A stretch of 64,000 bases of DNA. Source: Streptococcus sp. DTU_2020_1001019_1_SI_AUS_MUR_006. GTDB taxonomy: Bacteria; Bacillota; Bacilli; Lactobacillales; Streptococcaceae. Shown here in pieces: positions 52,966 through 62,700 of the stretch. The position numbers and the translations under genes are program-made. The stretch is from NCBI RefSeq assembly GCF_032340315.1, contig NZ_CP135436.1, forward strand, positions 2,005,501-2,069,500. The letters are read 5' to 3'. Positions within the stretch are counted from its first letter, which is position 1. Each line of letters begins with the position of its first letter. Below the pieces are notes generated by a model. The model was given only the letters and a program-made list of their open reading frames with translations. It was not told where the DNA came from and searched no databases.

Positions 52966-55671
52966 CTATTCTACAGACTTGAGGGCTTCAAGCATATCTA
53001 CCTTTCGGAGATAATGATTGACAAAAAAGCCTAGGATAGTCAAGATGACACAAACAGCTAGAATTGGGATGAGATACACTTCCCAGCCGACCTTGGGTTG
53101 AAAACGGAAGGTTCCAGGTGCAATCATCTGAATGAGAAATTGATGGAGATAAAAGCCTGATACCAATCCTACAATCATTCCAATTAGTGACAATATGATG
53201 GTCTCCCGATAGATGTAAAGGGTCACTTCTTTGTTATGAAAACCAAGAACCTTAATGGTTGAGAGTTCCCGAATCCGTTCAGCAACATTGATATTGGTCA
53301 AATTATAGAGAATCACAATGGCTAATAGCACCGATACCAGCACCAAAATCGCCATGGTATGATTCAGAGAATTGGCAAAACTTTCAAAGAGCTGAATGGT
53401 TGAAGCATTTTGAACGAGGCCACTGACAGCCGCCTGATCCATAAATTCTCCTGCGACTCTTTCGGTATTGACTTCACTTTTATCCTTGAGTTGGACCAAA
53501 TAGGTATTCATCTTGGGTGCTTGACCGTATATCTCCTCATAGGTTGCCTGATTCATATAGACAAAATGGCCCACATAGTGCTCGGTAATAGCACCTACTT
53601 TAAAGGTTTTCCCATCGATTGTAAAATTGTCACCAACAGAAACTCCAGCCAACTGGGCTAATTTTTCAGTCAAGACAACTCCGTTAGACAAGCCCAGTTT
53701 TTCCCCATTTTTTTCTAGGAGGACAAAGGGAGCTAGGTCATCTTGATCCGTTACCATCATGGTCACGGTCTGAACGCCAGCCTTACCGGCATAGTCTTCC
53801 TCAATCTGTTTGGAAGAAATTAAACGATAGTTTTCAACTTCATCACTCTGCAATTTTTCTTCTAGCTTGGCCTTGTCAGAATCAGAAGCCCCAGCATTGA
53901 CAGAGAGAATCATTTGATATTGTTGCAGATCCTTAAACTGCCTGTCGGCCACGCCAACCACAGAGGATTGAATACCAAGCCCTGCAAAGAGGAGGGCTAC
54001 TGAACCTGCAACCCCAAAAATGGTCATCAGCATGCGTTGTTTGTAACGGAAAATGTTGCGAGCTGTTACCTTCTGAGTAAAACTCAAGCGTGACCAGATA
54101 AATGTTACGCGTTCCAAGAGAATTTTAGAACCCTTGACTGGTGGCTTGGGTAGTAATAATTGCGCTGCTTCTTCATGCAATTCTCTGCGAGATACAAGGT
54201 AGGCGGGTAAAACGCTAGCTATTAAGCTTAGTCCAAGAGCCAAGCAACTATAGGTCCAGTAGAAATACTGCTGACTCTCTCCAACAATCATTCGCTCAGT
54301 GATAATATGAGAGATTGTAGGTGCCAAGACGTAATGCCCAAGCAAGATTCCTAGAAGGGTTCCAAGAGTTCCAGCAACCAGACCGTAAATCACAAACTTA
54401 GCAATGATATCCTTGCTATGGTATCCTAGAGCTTTGAAAATCCCTGCATTGGTTCTTTCCTCGTCTACAAATCGTGTCATGGTGGTAAAGGTAACCATGG
54501 CTGCAACGGCATAGAGAACAACTGGAAAAATATTTCCCACGGCACGAATACTCATGGCCGAGTTACTATACATGAGATACCCTTGACCAGTAGGAGAACT
54601 CTTGCGATTGTAGACATGATAGGTTGGCTCTGTCAGAGCATTGACTTCATCCTGACTGGTCTGCCATTTAGCCTTTTCCTTAGTAAGATCTGTTTCGGCT
54701 TGGCTCAGCTTTTCCTTTTCTTGCTTTAGTCGTTCTTTTGCTTCTCCTAACTGACTAGATGCTTGACTTTTTTGTGGTTCTGGTAGTTGGCTCACTTGAT
54801 TTTCTTGAGCTTGTAGACGCGTTTCGATTTCCTGCAGGCGTTTCTTGCCAGCTGTCAAGTTGCTTTCAGCCTCATCTAGCTGTTTCTTGCCCTCATCAAG
54901 GGACTCTTGAGCCTCCTTCTTCATTTTTTCTAGCCGCGCTTGACCATTATCAGCAACTAAGTTCTTTAGAGTTGCTTCTTCTTCCTCTAACTTCTTTTCG
55001 TAATCACTAGAGAAAGGATTGACATCTGTTAGACTAGCAAAACGCAGGCGGGCAATCGTGTAAACAGAGCTCTTAAAATTTTCTTCAGTTACGACACCAT
55101 AGGCTGCTAGATTCCCATTACCACTGGCTGAACTCCCCATATCCGTTTTTGAGAAAATATCTGGAGAGTGGACGAAGCCTGTAATGGTATAACTATCCCG
55201 CTTCAACTGAGAATTGCTGCCCTTCTTTTGGTTCAAATGAATGACTTGACCAATCTGATAACGATCTTTCCAAAAATCCGCCAAAGCTAATTCATCTTCT
55301 TTTTCAGGCAAACGACCTTCCGTTACTTGAAATTTTGAAATCTTTTCAGTATTTGAAAAGATTCGTATGGCATCTTCACTATTTGCCAGAGTCAAATCTG
55401 TCATATAGCCAAATTCAACATCTGCTCCTGATAGAGTTTGCAATTCTTTCTGGTCTGCCAGATCTAGACCATAATCTGCTATGACGGTCATATCTGCCGC
55501 ATTAGTATCTTTCAGATAAGCCCAAGCTGTTCGCTCCATATTAGGACTAGCAACCTTGAGACCAACCACGGCTAAAGAACCTAACATCATCAGAGTTAGG
55601 ATGGATAAAAACCGTCCCTTTGAACCTGTGAAAGACTGGAGCAGGTCTTTCCAATATGTCTTTCTTTTCAT
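52966..55671 (-). CDS. FtsX-like ABC exporter permease with coiled-coil insert
   Basis: 901 residues. N-terminal membrane helix (SFTGSKGRFLSILTLMMLGS), then an extracellular domain interrupted by a long coiled coil at about residues 250-365 (SLDEGKKQLDEAESNLTAGK and similar, then LSQAETDLTKEKAKWQTSQD). Two FtsX clusters of membrane helices follow, one about 390-500, one at the C-terminal end. It works with the ATPase gene to move substrates or act on extracellular partners, in the manner of MacB/FtsX systems. Start ATG 55671 (MKRKTYW) follows GGAG and overlaps the upstream gene tightly; a longer frame lacks a site. Confidence 0.88.
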   Translation of the reverse strand: MKRKTYWKDLLQSFTGSKGRFLSILTLMMLGSLAVVGLKVASPNMERTAWAYLKDTNAADMTVIADYGLDLADQKELQTLSGADVEFGYMTDLTLANSEDAIRIFSNTEKISKFQVTEGRLPEKEDELALADFWKDRYQIGQVIHLNQKKGSNSQLKRDSYTITGFVHSPDIFSKTDMGSSASGNGNLAAYGVVTEENFKSSVYTIARLRFASLTDVNPFSSDYEKKLEEEEATLKNLVADNGQARLEKMKKEAQESLDEGKKQLDEAESNLTAGKKRLQEIETRLQAQENQVSQLPEPQKSQASSQLGEAKERLKQEKEKLSQAETDLTKEKAKWQTSQDEVNALTEPTYHVYNRKSSPTGQGYLMYSNSAMSIRAVGNIFPVVLYAVAAMVTFTTMTRFVDEERTNAGIFKALGYHSKDIIAKFVIYGLVAGTLGTLLGILLGHYVLAPTISHIITERMIVGESQQYFYWTYSCLALGLSLIASVLPAYLVSRRELHEEAAQLLLPKPPVKGSKILLERVTFIWSRLSFTQKVTARNIFRYKQRMLMTIFGVAGSVALLFAGLGIQSSVVGVADRQFKDLQQYQMILSVNAGASDSDKAKLEEKLQSDEVENYRLISSKQIEEDYAGKAGVQTVTMMVTDQDDLAPFVLLEKNGEKLGLSNGVVLTEKLAQLAGVSVGDNFTIDGKTFKVGAITEHYVGHFVYMNQATYEEIYGQAPKMNTYLVQLKDKSEVNTERVAGEFMDQAAVSGLVQNASTIQLFESFANSLNHTMAILVLVSVLLAIVILYNLTNINVAERIRELSTIKVLGFHNKEVTLYIYRETIILSLIGMIVGLVSGFYLHQFLIQMIAPGTFRFQPKVGWEVYLIPILAVCVILTILGFFVNHYLRKVDMLEALKSVE

Positions 55672-55672
55672 C

Positions 55673-56374
55673 TTAGTACTCCAAATCATCAATATCCTGT
55701 GGTTGAGGATTGAGGATAACACTCTTGACACTGGCATCATGCATCTGAATCACCCGATCAGCTATTGGAGCTAGGGAGGCATTATGGGTCACAATGATAA
55801 CGGTGGCCCCTTTTTTACGTGACATATCTTGAAGAATCTTTAGAACCTGCTTACCAGTCTGGTAGTCCAAAGCTCCCGTTGGTTCATCACAAAGGAGAAT
55901 TTTAGGATTTTTAGCCACGGCTCGAGCAATGGATACTCGTTGTTGCTCACCGCCTGACAGCTGAGCTGGAAAGTTATTAAGACGGTGCCCTAATCCTACA
56001 TCCTTGAGAACCTGCTCAGGATCCAAGGCATCAGCAACAATTTCTGAAGCTAGCTCAACATTTTCCTTAGCAGTCAAGTTAGAAACCAAGTTGTAAAACT
56101 GAAAGATAAAGCCAACGGCATCTCTACGATAGTTGGTTCTCTGATGGGAGGTATAGTCAGAAATGTTAGTCCCATCAATCCAGACTTGCCCTTCATCGTT
56201 TGTATCCATACCGCCTAGAATATTTAAAACGGTTGACTTCCCTGCACCAGATGACCCAAGGATAATGACTAGTTCTCCCTTTTCAATCTCGAAGTTGACA
56301 TCTCGATTGGCCACGATTTCCGTATCTCCAGTATGATACCTCTTATAGCTGTTTTTCATTTCAATATAAGCCAT
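55673..56374 (-). CDS. ABC exporter ATPase, LolD/MacB type
   Basis: 233 residues. Walker [12 protein letters not shown] near residue 44, signature [16 protein letters not shown] near 142, Walker [17 protein letters not shown]. This is the LolD/MacB/FtsE-like subgroup that pairs with FtsX-type permeases. ATG 56374 ([11 protein letters not shown]) is preferred for GAGGAGGAG upstream; a longer frame from 56479 crosses the promoter. A TATAAT lies at 56411-56416. Confidence 0.92.
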   Translation of the reverse strand: MAYIEMKNSYKRYHTGDTEIVANRDVNFEIEKGELVIILGSSGAGKSTVLNILGGMDTNDEGQVWIDGTNISDYTSHQRTNYRRDAVGFIFQFYNLVSNLTAKENVELASEIVADALDPEQVLKDVGLGHRLNNFPAQLSGGEQQRVSIARAVAKNPKILLCDEPTGALDYQTGKQVLKILQDMSRKKGATVIIVTHNASLAPIADRVIQMHDASVKSVILNPQPQDIDDLEY

Positions 56375-56410
56375 CCTATCTCCTCCTCTTCTATCCCTAT
56401 TTTCATCTTT

Positions 56411-56416
56411 ATTATA
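56411..56416 (-). promoter_or_regulatory. Probable -10 of the ABC exporter operon
   Basis: Minus-strand TATAAT, 37 bp upstream of the ATPase start. The -35 is weak. Between 56480 and 56608 no gene or repeat was recognised. Confidence 0.5.
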
Positions 56417-56608
56417 ACTCTTTTGAGGAGAGAAAGAAAGCTTATCCCTGTAGACTTTAGAGAGATTTTGAAACTTCAAAAAATACTGAAAACCGGTCAG
56501 TACGGCCTTGCCTTACTCACCATGTTTCTGAGGCAAGTCTACTTAGCTTGCTCTCTATTTTTAATCGAATATCATCTCTGGTCTTCTTTTGCAATTAATT
56601 GTTTAGAC

Positions 56609-56666
56609 AAAAAAGCGAACAAGACCAGATTCTGTTTATCAGAAAACTAGTTTTGTCCACTTTTTA
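56609..56666 (-). terminator. Long-stem terminator of bgaA
   Basis: Hairpin with a 16-bp outer stem (AAGTGGACAAAACTAG against CTGGTCTTGTTCGCTT, three G-U pairs and one mismatch) and an inner TTCTG/CAGAA stem, then TTTTTTG on the minus strand. It lies 57 bp past the stop. Confidence 0.85.
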
Positions 56667-56722
56667 TTGTCGAGATTAGTCTCTTGAACCAATCTCTATG
56701 ACTTAGATGCTTTTACATCATC

Positions 56723-59700
56723 TTATTCGTCTTCTTTTTTCTTTCCCATTGCAAAGAGACCAAGTAATGCTCCTACAACACCTGCTGTTGCAAGGGTTGC
56801 ATTTTCCTTAGTACCTGTTTTAGGGAGGATATTTTGATGACTTGCAGGTGCTTGGTAGGTCTTGTCTTGTGACATAGCAAGAGCTACTTGTGACTGCTCA
56901 TCTTTGAATTCTGGAAGTTCATGGATAGCTCCTTCTGAGCCATTGACACCACCTGTGTATTCTGGAACTTGGTGAGTAGTCCCTTCTCCACCAGGAACGC
57001 CACCAGTGAACTCAGGTACTTCATGAACAGCTGCTTCTGCTCCATTGACACTGCCTGTGTATTCTGGGATTTCCACTACTGGTGCTGCTTCATCGCCTAC
57101 TGTGCCAATAGCTCCTGTGTATTCTGGAACTTCATGAACAGCTGCTTCGACTGCGTTAACGCCACCCTTGAATTCTGGAACTTCTACTACTGGTGCTGCT
57201 TCATCGCCTACTGTGCCAATAGCTCCTGTGTATTCTGGAACTTCATGAACAGCTGCTTCGACTGCGTTAACGCCACCCTTGAATTCTAGGACTTCTACTA
57301 CTGGTGCTGCCTCATCACCTGCTGTACCAATAGCTTCAGTGTATTCTGGAGCTTCATGAACAGCTGCTTCGACTGCGTTAACGCCACCCTTGAATTCTGG
57401 GACTTCTACTACTGGTGCTGCTTCATCGCCTGCTGTGCCAATAGCTTCAGTGTATTCTGGAACTTCATGAACAGCTGCTTCGACACCATTTACTCCACCA
57501 GTAAATTCTGGAACCTCATGGATAGCTGGATCTGTTTTACCAGATACTTCTTTCTTAGTTCCGACTAAGACAATCTCATCTTGCGGTGCTTCAATAGTTT
57601 CGCGAAGTTTTTCAGTACGGCTTCCATCTACTGCTACTTCAGTCAGGATACGTTCTTTACCTTCACGACCTTCTTGACTCACACGAGTTTCACCTTCTGC
57701 TAGAGTTGGATCTTCTTTCTTCACTGTCTTGAAGCTGAGAGCTTCTTCAACAACTTCTAGGCTAGGAAGCTCTTCCTGAACAGCTGGGGCAACTTTTCCA
57801 GTTTCAACCTTTTCTTTGGTCAATTGGATACGGTATTCCTTAACGTGTTTACCACTTTCTGAAACGAGACGTACCAATACTGGAAGTTTATCGTCACCAC
57901 TATCGACAACTGTTGCCGCTACGTTTTCACCAGCTTCAACGGTCACTTTAGGACGGTTACCACTATAGGTTACTTGGTAATCCACACGAGCTTCAGAGAA
58001 GTCAGCAAGCTCTCTACCATCTACTAGAAGTTTAGAAGCTGTATTGTCTTTAGGTGCTTCACTTGGTGCGATAAAGGCCATTTCAGTGATAGCCACACCC
58101 TTCTTGTCTGCTTTTCTGTCCATGCGCCATCTCATAGCTTTAGCTTTGACCGGTGCAAAGGTTACATGGATGTCAGTTCCTGCTTGAACTTCTTGATCCG
58201 CACGGTATTCAACTTTCTCCCAGTTAGAAGGAGTGTTGAATGGATGTTCTGGATCGTATGGTTGATAGTTAGAGTAATATTCTGGTGAATCAAATTCTGG
58301 TCCCACATAGCGTTCTAGAACAAGTTTAGAAGGTGCATCTGTTCCACCATCTGCAAAGAAACGAATGCTTCCTTCAGCTACTGTACGTTCAACAATCTTA
58401 CCATTTTCTCTGAAGATAACTCCTACTGAAACTTCTGGATTTTCAGATGGAGTTGGAGACCAGTTAGTCCAACGACGAGTTTCATCATCTGAACCATCGT
58501 TAACATAATCTACACGGTCATGAGAGTTTGGATCAATATCGTTAGTTGCTGAGGCAAATGAACGGTTGCTATCGTCATCGAAGTCTGGGTTGTCTGAAAG
58601 ATTTTCTCCGAGCTTGTCTGTTACACGAACAGCCACTTCAGCAGTTAAATCAGTACCCAAAACGCGACCATGAACTGTAAATTCACCTGCTTTTGTTAGA
58701 TTCTCTGCTGGGACTGCTTCCCAGTCAACAGCCAAGTCTTTGACTTCATAGTCAGATTTTCCTGTGAAGTAAACAGGAACTTTTGCTGGTAGCTCAAGAG
58801 TTTGTCCTTTAGCAACCAAGCGAGATGATTTGGCAACAGCAACAGGTTTACTTGCGAGCAAATCTTTATCATTTGTGAAGTGTAAGCGGTATTCACCTAG
58901 GATATCTCCGTTTTCAGCCTTGACAACAACACGAACTGGATCTCCTTCACCTACGCTTGGTACAACTGTTGCAATACCATTTTCAGTGACACTTGCTGTA
59001 ACAGCTGGAGCTTTTCCTTGGCTTGCTTCTAGGTAGTAGTCAGTCAAGCCTGGGTTAAAGTTTGGCAAATCTTTTCCATCTACTTGGATTTGTGCTTGAG
59101 CATTCTTAGCTGCAGCTACTTGTTTAGAGAAGATTTGCATTTCTGTAATAGAAGTACCCCATTTACCATCTGGTCTAACCATGCGGATACGAACTGCGTA
59201 AGTGTTGACTTTATCAAAGCTAAAGTGGGTCATTTCTCCAGCTCTGACTTGATCTGGAGCCTTGAGATTTGTTACTTCTTTCCAGTTTTTATCGTCATTA
59301 AAGACATGGTCTTCGCGTGCTACGAAGCTTGGATTCTTAGGAACTGTTGGAGTTGCTGAACCGACATAGTATTCGATGACATAGGATTTAGGTGCACCAA
59401 CACCGTGGTCTTCGTGGAAGGCTACATTGAGGTTATCCACTGAACGTTTAGACAGGATACCAGAGTCACCAAAGAGAATTCCTACGGATGCTTCACTTGT
59501 ACGGTTCCAGTTTGTCCAGCGGTTCGCTGGTTGATTGTTATAAGAAATCAATTTATCATTGACATTAGCTACTGGGTCACTTGGATTTGAGTCTGATGCA
59601 AAGGCAAGTGGCAATTCTGAACCAGTCCACTGGTCAGAAATATTAGGACCAGTTTCTGTCTGAGCAGACACACGAACATGAAGTTTAGTTGGTAGTTGAG

Positions 59701-62700
59701 TACCTTCGACATGTCCTGTCACAGTAAACTTGCCTTCTTGTGCGTATTGGCTTGGTTCAATTGCGTCCCAAGTTACTTTAGCTGAAGAGACTTGGCCATT
59801 TGAGTGGTAAGTACGAACGCTCTCTGGTAGTTGAGGAGCTTCTGCAACTGGAGTAGTTACGCTCACTTCTTCGACAGCAATGATACCTTCGACAGATACC
59901 TTAGCATGTGCTTCTTTCTCAATTCCTTCAACTTTACCTAGGACTTCAAAACTATGGTATTTAGCAAGGTCTTCCTTAGCAACTGCTTGCCAAGTCACCT
60001 TGTGAACCTTCGGAAATCCTTTGTCATACTCTACAGTTACAGTAGCAGGTAGACTTGGTTCTTGGTTCAAACCTGTCACGACACTAACTGGACGGATGGC
60101 TTGGACGACTTTGCTTTCAGTATTTGCTTGAATGTTCAAGTCAATCTGACCTTCTGCTCCTTCAAATTGAGCTTTCAGAGTTACTTGACCAGGTTTGTGC
60201 AATTCAAGCATACCTTTACGAACAGCTACATCACCTTCACCTGTAGTTGAGAAGGTAACCTTATCAGCTTTCAAGACTGCTTGTGTACCGTCTTGATAGT
60301 GAGCCAAGACCTTGATACCAACCGTTTGGTCCTCTTTCAAAGCGGCTGCATTTTCAACCTCTAGGCTCAAACGTTCAATTTGTGGAGCTTCTTGTAGGAA
60401 TTGGATAGCATAGGTTTGTAGTGGGCCACCATCGTTTGGTTGAACATGGATGCTTGCACGCATACCATTTGCTTCATTAGCTTGAATAACTGTCACTTGA
60501 GCATTTTCAGCTGTAGCTTTAACCTCTGGCAAGGCTGCTCCATAAGCAAGCTTGTGATATTTTACAGGTTGGTCAGTTGAAAGGCCTTCAACCGCTTGAT
60601 CTGCTACAGTTACACTTGGAACTACTGGATTAGCAGCTTCCCCTTCTGCAACTACCAAGGTCGCAGCGATTTCTTCATCTTCTAAAATACCTTTTGCTGG
60701 GATGCGAGAGCCTGGGATTGCTAGTTTAGCTTGGTCTTCAGCTGCAATTTCCCACTTATTAACATCATAGCTTGCTACAGTACCATCTGACAATACGTAG
60801 GAAACAGATTTGTCAACTGAATTTAGGTCTGTATTTGGAGCGATTCTCTTGACTACAGGCAATTCTGCTTCGAGAGCCAAGACTTCAACACGCGCTTCTA
60901 CATCACGTCCATCTGCCACACCCTTAACAGTCACAATTCCTGGTTCGTTGACATCAACTGCTGACCACTCTACTGGAAGTTTTGCACGACTGCCGTCACT
61001 GTAGATAAATGCCACTTTCTTAGGCATTTTTGGTGCTTGTCCGATAACTGTACGTACTTTAGGTACTTCTGTACCTAAGACAGTTTTTTCTTCTTGGTCT
61101 TTCTTACCTGTGAAGATAGTAGTTTGAGCAGATTTCAAGAGATCAGAGTGAGCAGTCAAAGTAAATTTACCAGCTTGCTCAGTTGATTTGACAATGACAA
61201 CACCCTTACCATTGAAGGCCTTACGAACCCATGAACCGTCTGCTTGCTCTTTGTAACGCTCACGGCTAGCTTGTTCACCGTTATCCACACCGACAATCTG
61301 ACCTTGGCCGTGCAACTGGAAGCGAACAAGGTTATTGGCAGTTGGAACTACATTACCAGCGCTATCAACGATTTCGTAGTAAATATAAGTGAGATCTTTT
61401 CCGTCTGCTGCGATAGCATTTTCTTCTTTGACTAGGCGAACACCTGCAGGTTCACCAGCAGTCGTAACCTTATCACGAGCAATTTCATTACCAGCCTCAT
61501 CGCGAGCTACTGCTTCCAAGGTTCCAGGGTGATAAGCAACCTTCCACTCAAGGTAAAGTTCCTTGGCATTGGCACCTTCTTGGTAAGTACGGCCATCACT
61601 AGTTTGTTTCTTGTTAAAGGTTTTCTTACCTAGAGACTCGCCATTCAAGAACAGTTCCACACTGGCAGCATTTGAAAATGCACGAACAGGAATCTTACCA
61701 TCTGCGTCCGCTACATTTGCTTTCAGAGTAGGATCTTCCCAGTTCCAGTGAGGAAGGAGGTGAACCATTGGTTTCTTCTGAGCAGAAACCCATTGGCTTT
61801 GGTACAAGTAGTAGTCATTCTTAGGAATGCCAGCTGTATCTACGATACCAAAGTAAGAACTCTTAACTGGTGTGTTGTTTTGGTTGTGCCATGGAGTAGG
61901 CTCACCGATATAGTCAGTACCTGTCCAGATAAACTGACCAGCATAACCAGCATTGTCTCGGTCAAAAGTCCACGATGCAGTGGCTGTTTTACCCCAACCA
62001 ACACGGTCATTACCATAGTCTGATTGCTCATAATGACGGTAAGCTTGGTTGCTATGAACTAGCTCACTTTCTGGACGGAAATAGCTACCACGAGTACGAG
62101 TTGCAGAAGAAGTTTCTGAACCGTAAATCAACCAATTCGGATGTTTCGCACGAAGCTTCTTGTAGTTGTCCTCTGAGTAGTTAAATCCAACCGCATCAAG
62201 TTCGTTGGCAATCTTTTCATGATCACCACTACCATCACCAAAGCGGAACTTATCTGCTCCCATAGTAACATAGCGTGTCTTATCAACTGCTTTAATAACT
62301 TGGACCAAGCGTTTAACAGTCGCTAGAGAACGAGCCTTACCGTCTGCTTCACCGATTTCATTACCGATAGACCACATGACGATAGCAGGGTTATTCTTGC
62401 CTCTCTCGACCATTGTACGTAGGTCAAAATCAGACCATTTTTCACCTTTTTTAGCATCTGGGTGAGTGGCGTCTTTGTCAAAGAAACGTCCGTAGTCATA
62501 CTGTTTCTTCCCACCGTACCAAGTATCGAAGGCTTCTTCTTGCACCAACAAACCTAGTTCTGCAGCGATCTGCAAGGTCTGCTCACTAGCTGGGTTGTGG
62601 GTTGTACGGATAGAGTTCACACCCATATCCTTCATCTGTTTCAGACGACGGTATTCTGCCTTATAGTTTTCTTCAGCCCCTAGAGCTCCGTGGTCGTGGT

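Noticed and set aside
56480..56608. A mobile repeat or small RNA in the gap before bgaA
   Set aside because: GGCCTTGCCTTACTCA resembles part of a BOX element, but neither end consensus is present, and no promoter-terminator pair could be drawn.
56969..57568. Plus-strand frames rich in Cys, Trp and Phe opposite the bgaA repeats
   Set aside because: They mirror the 111-bp coding repeats of bgaA on the other strand and have no start signals.
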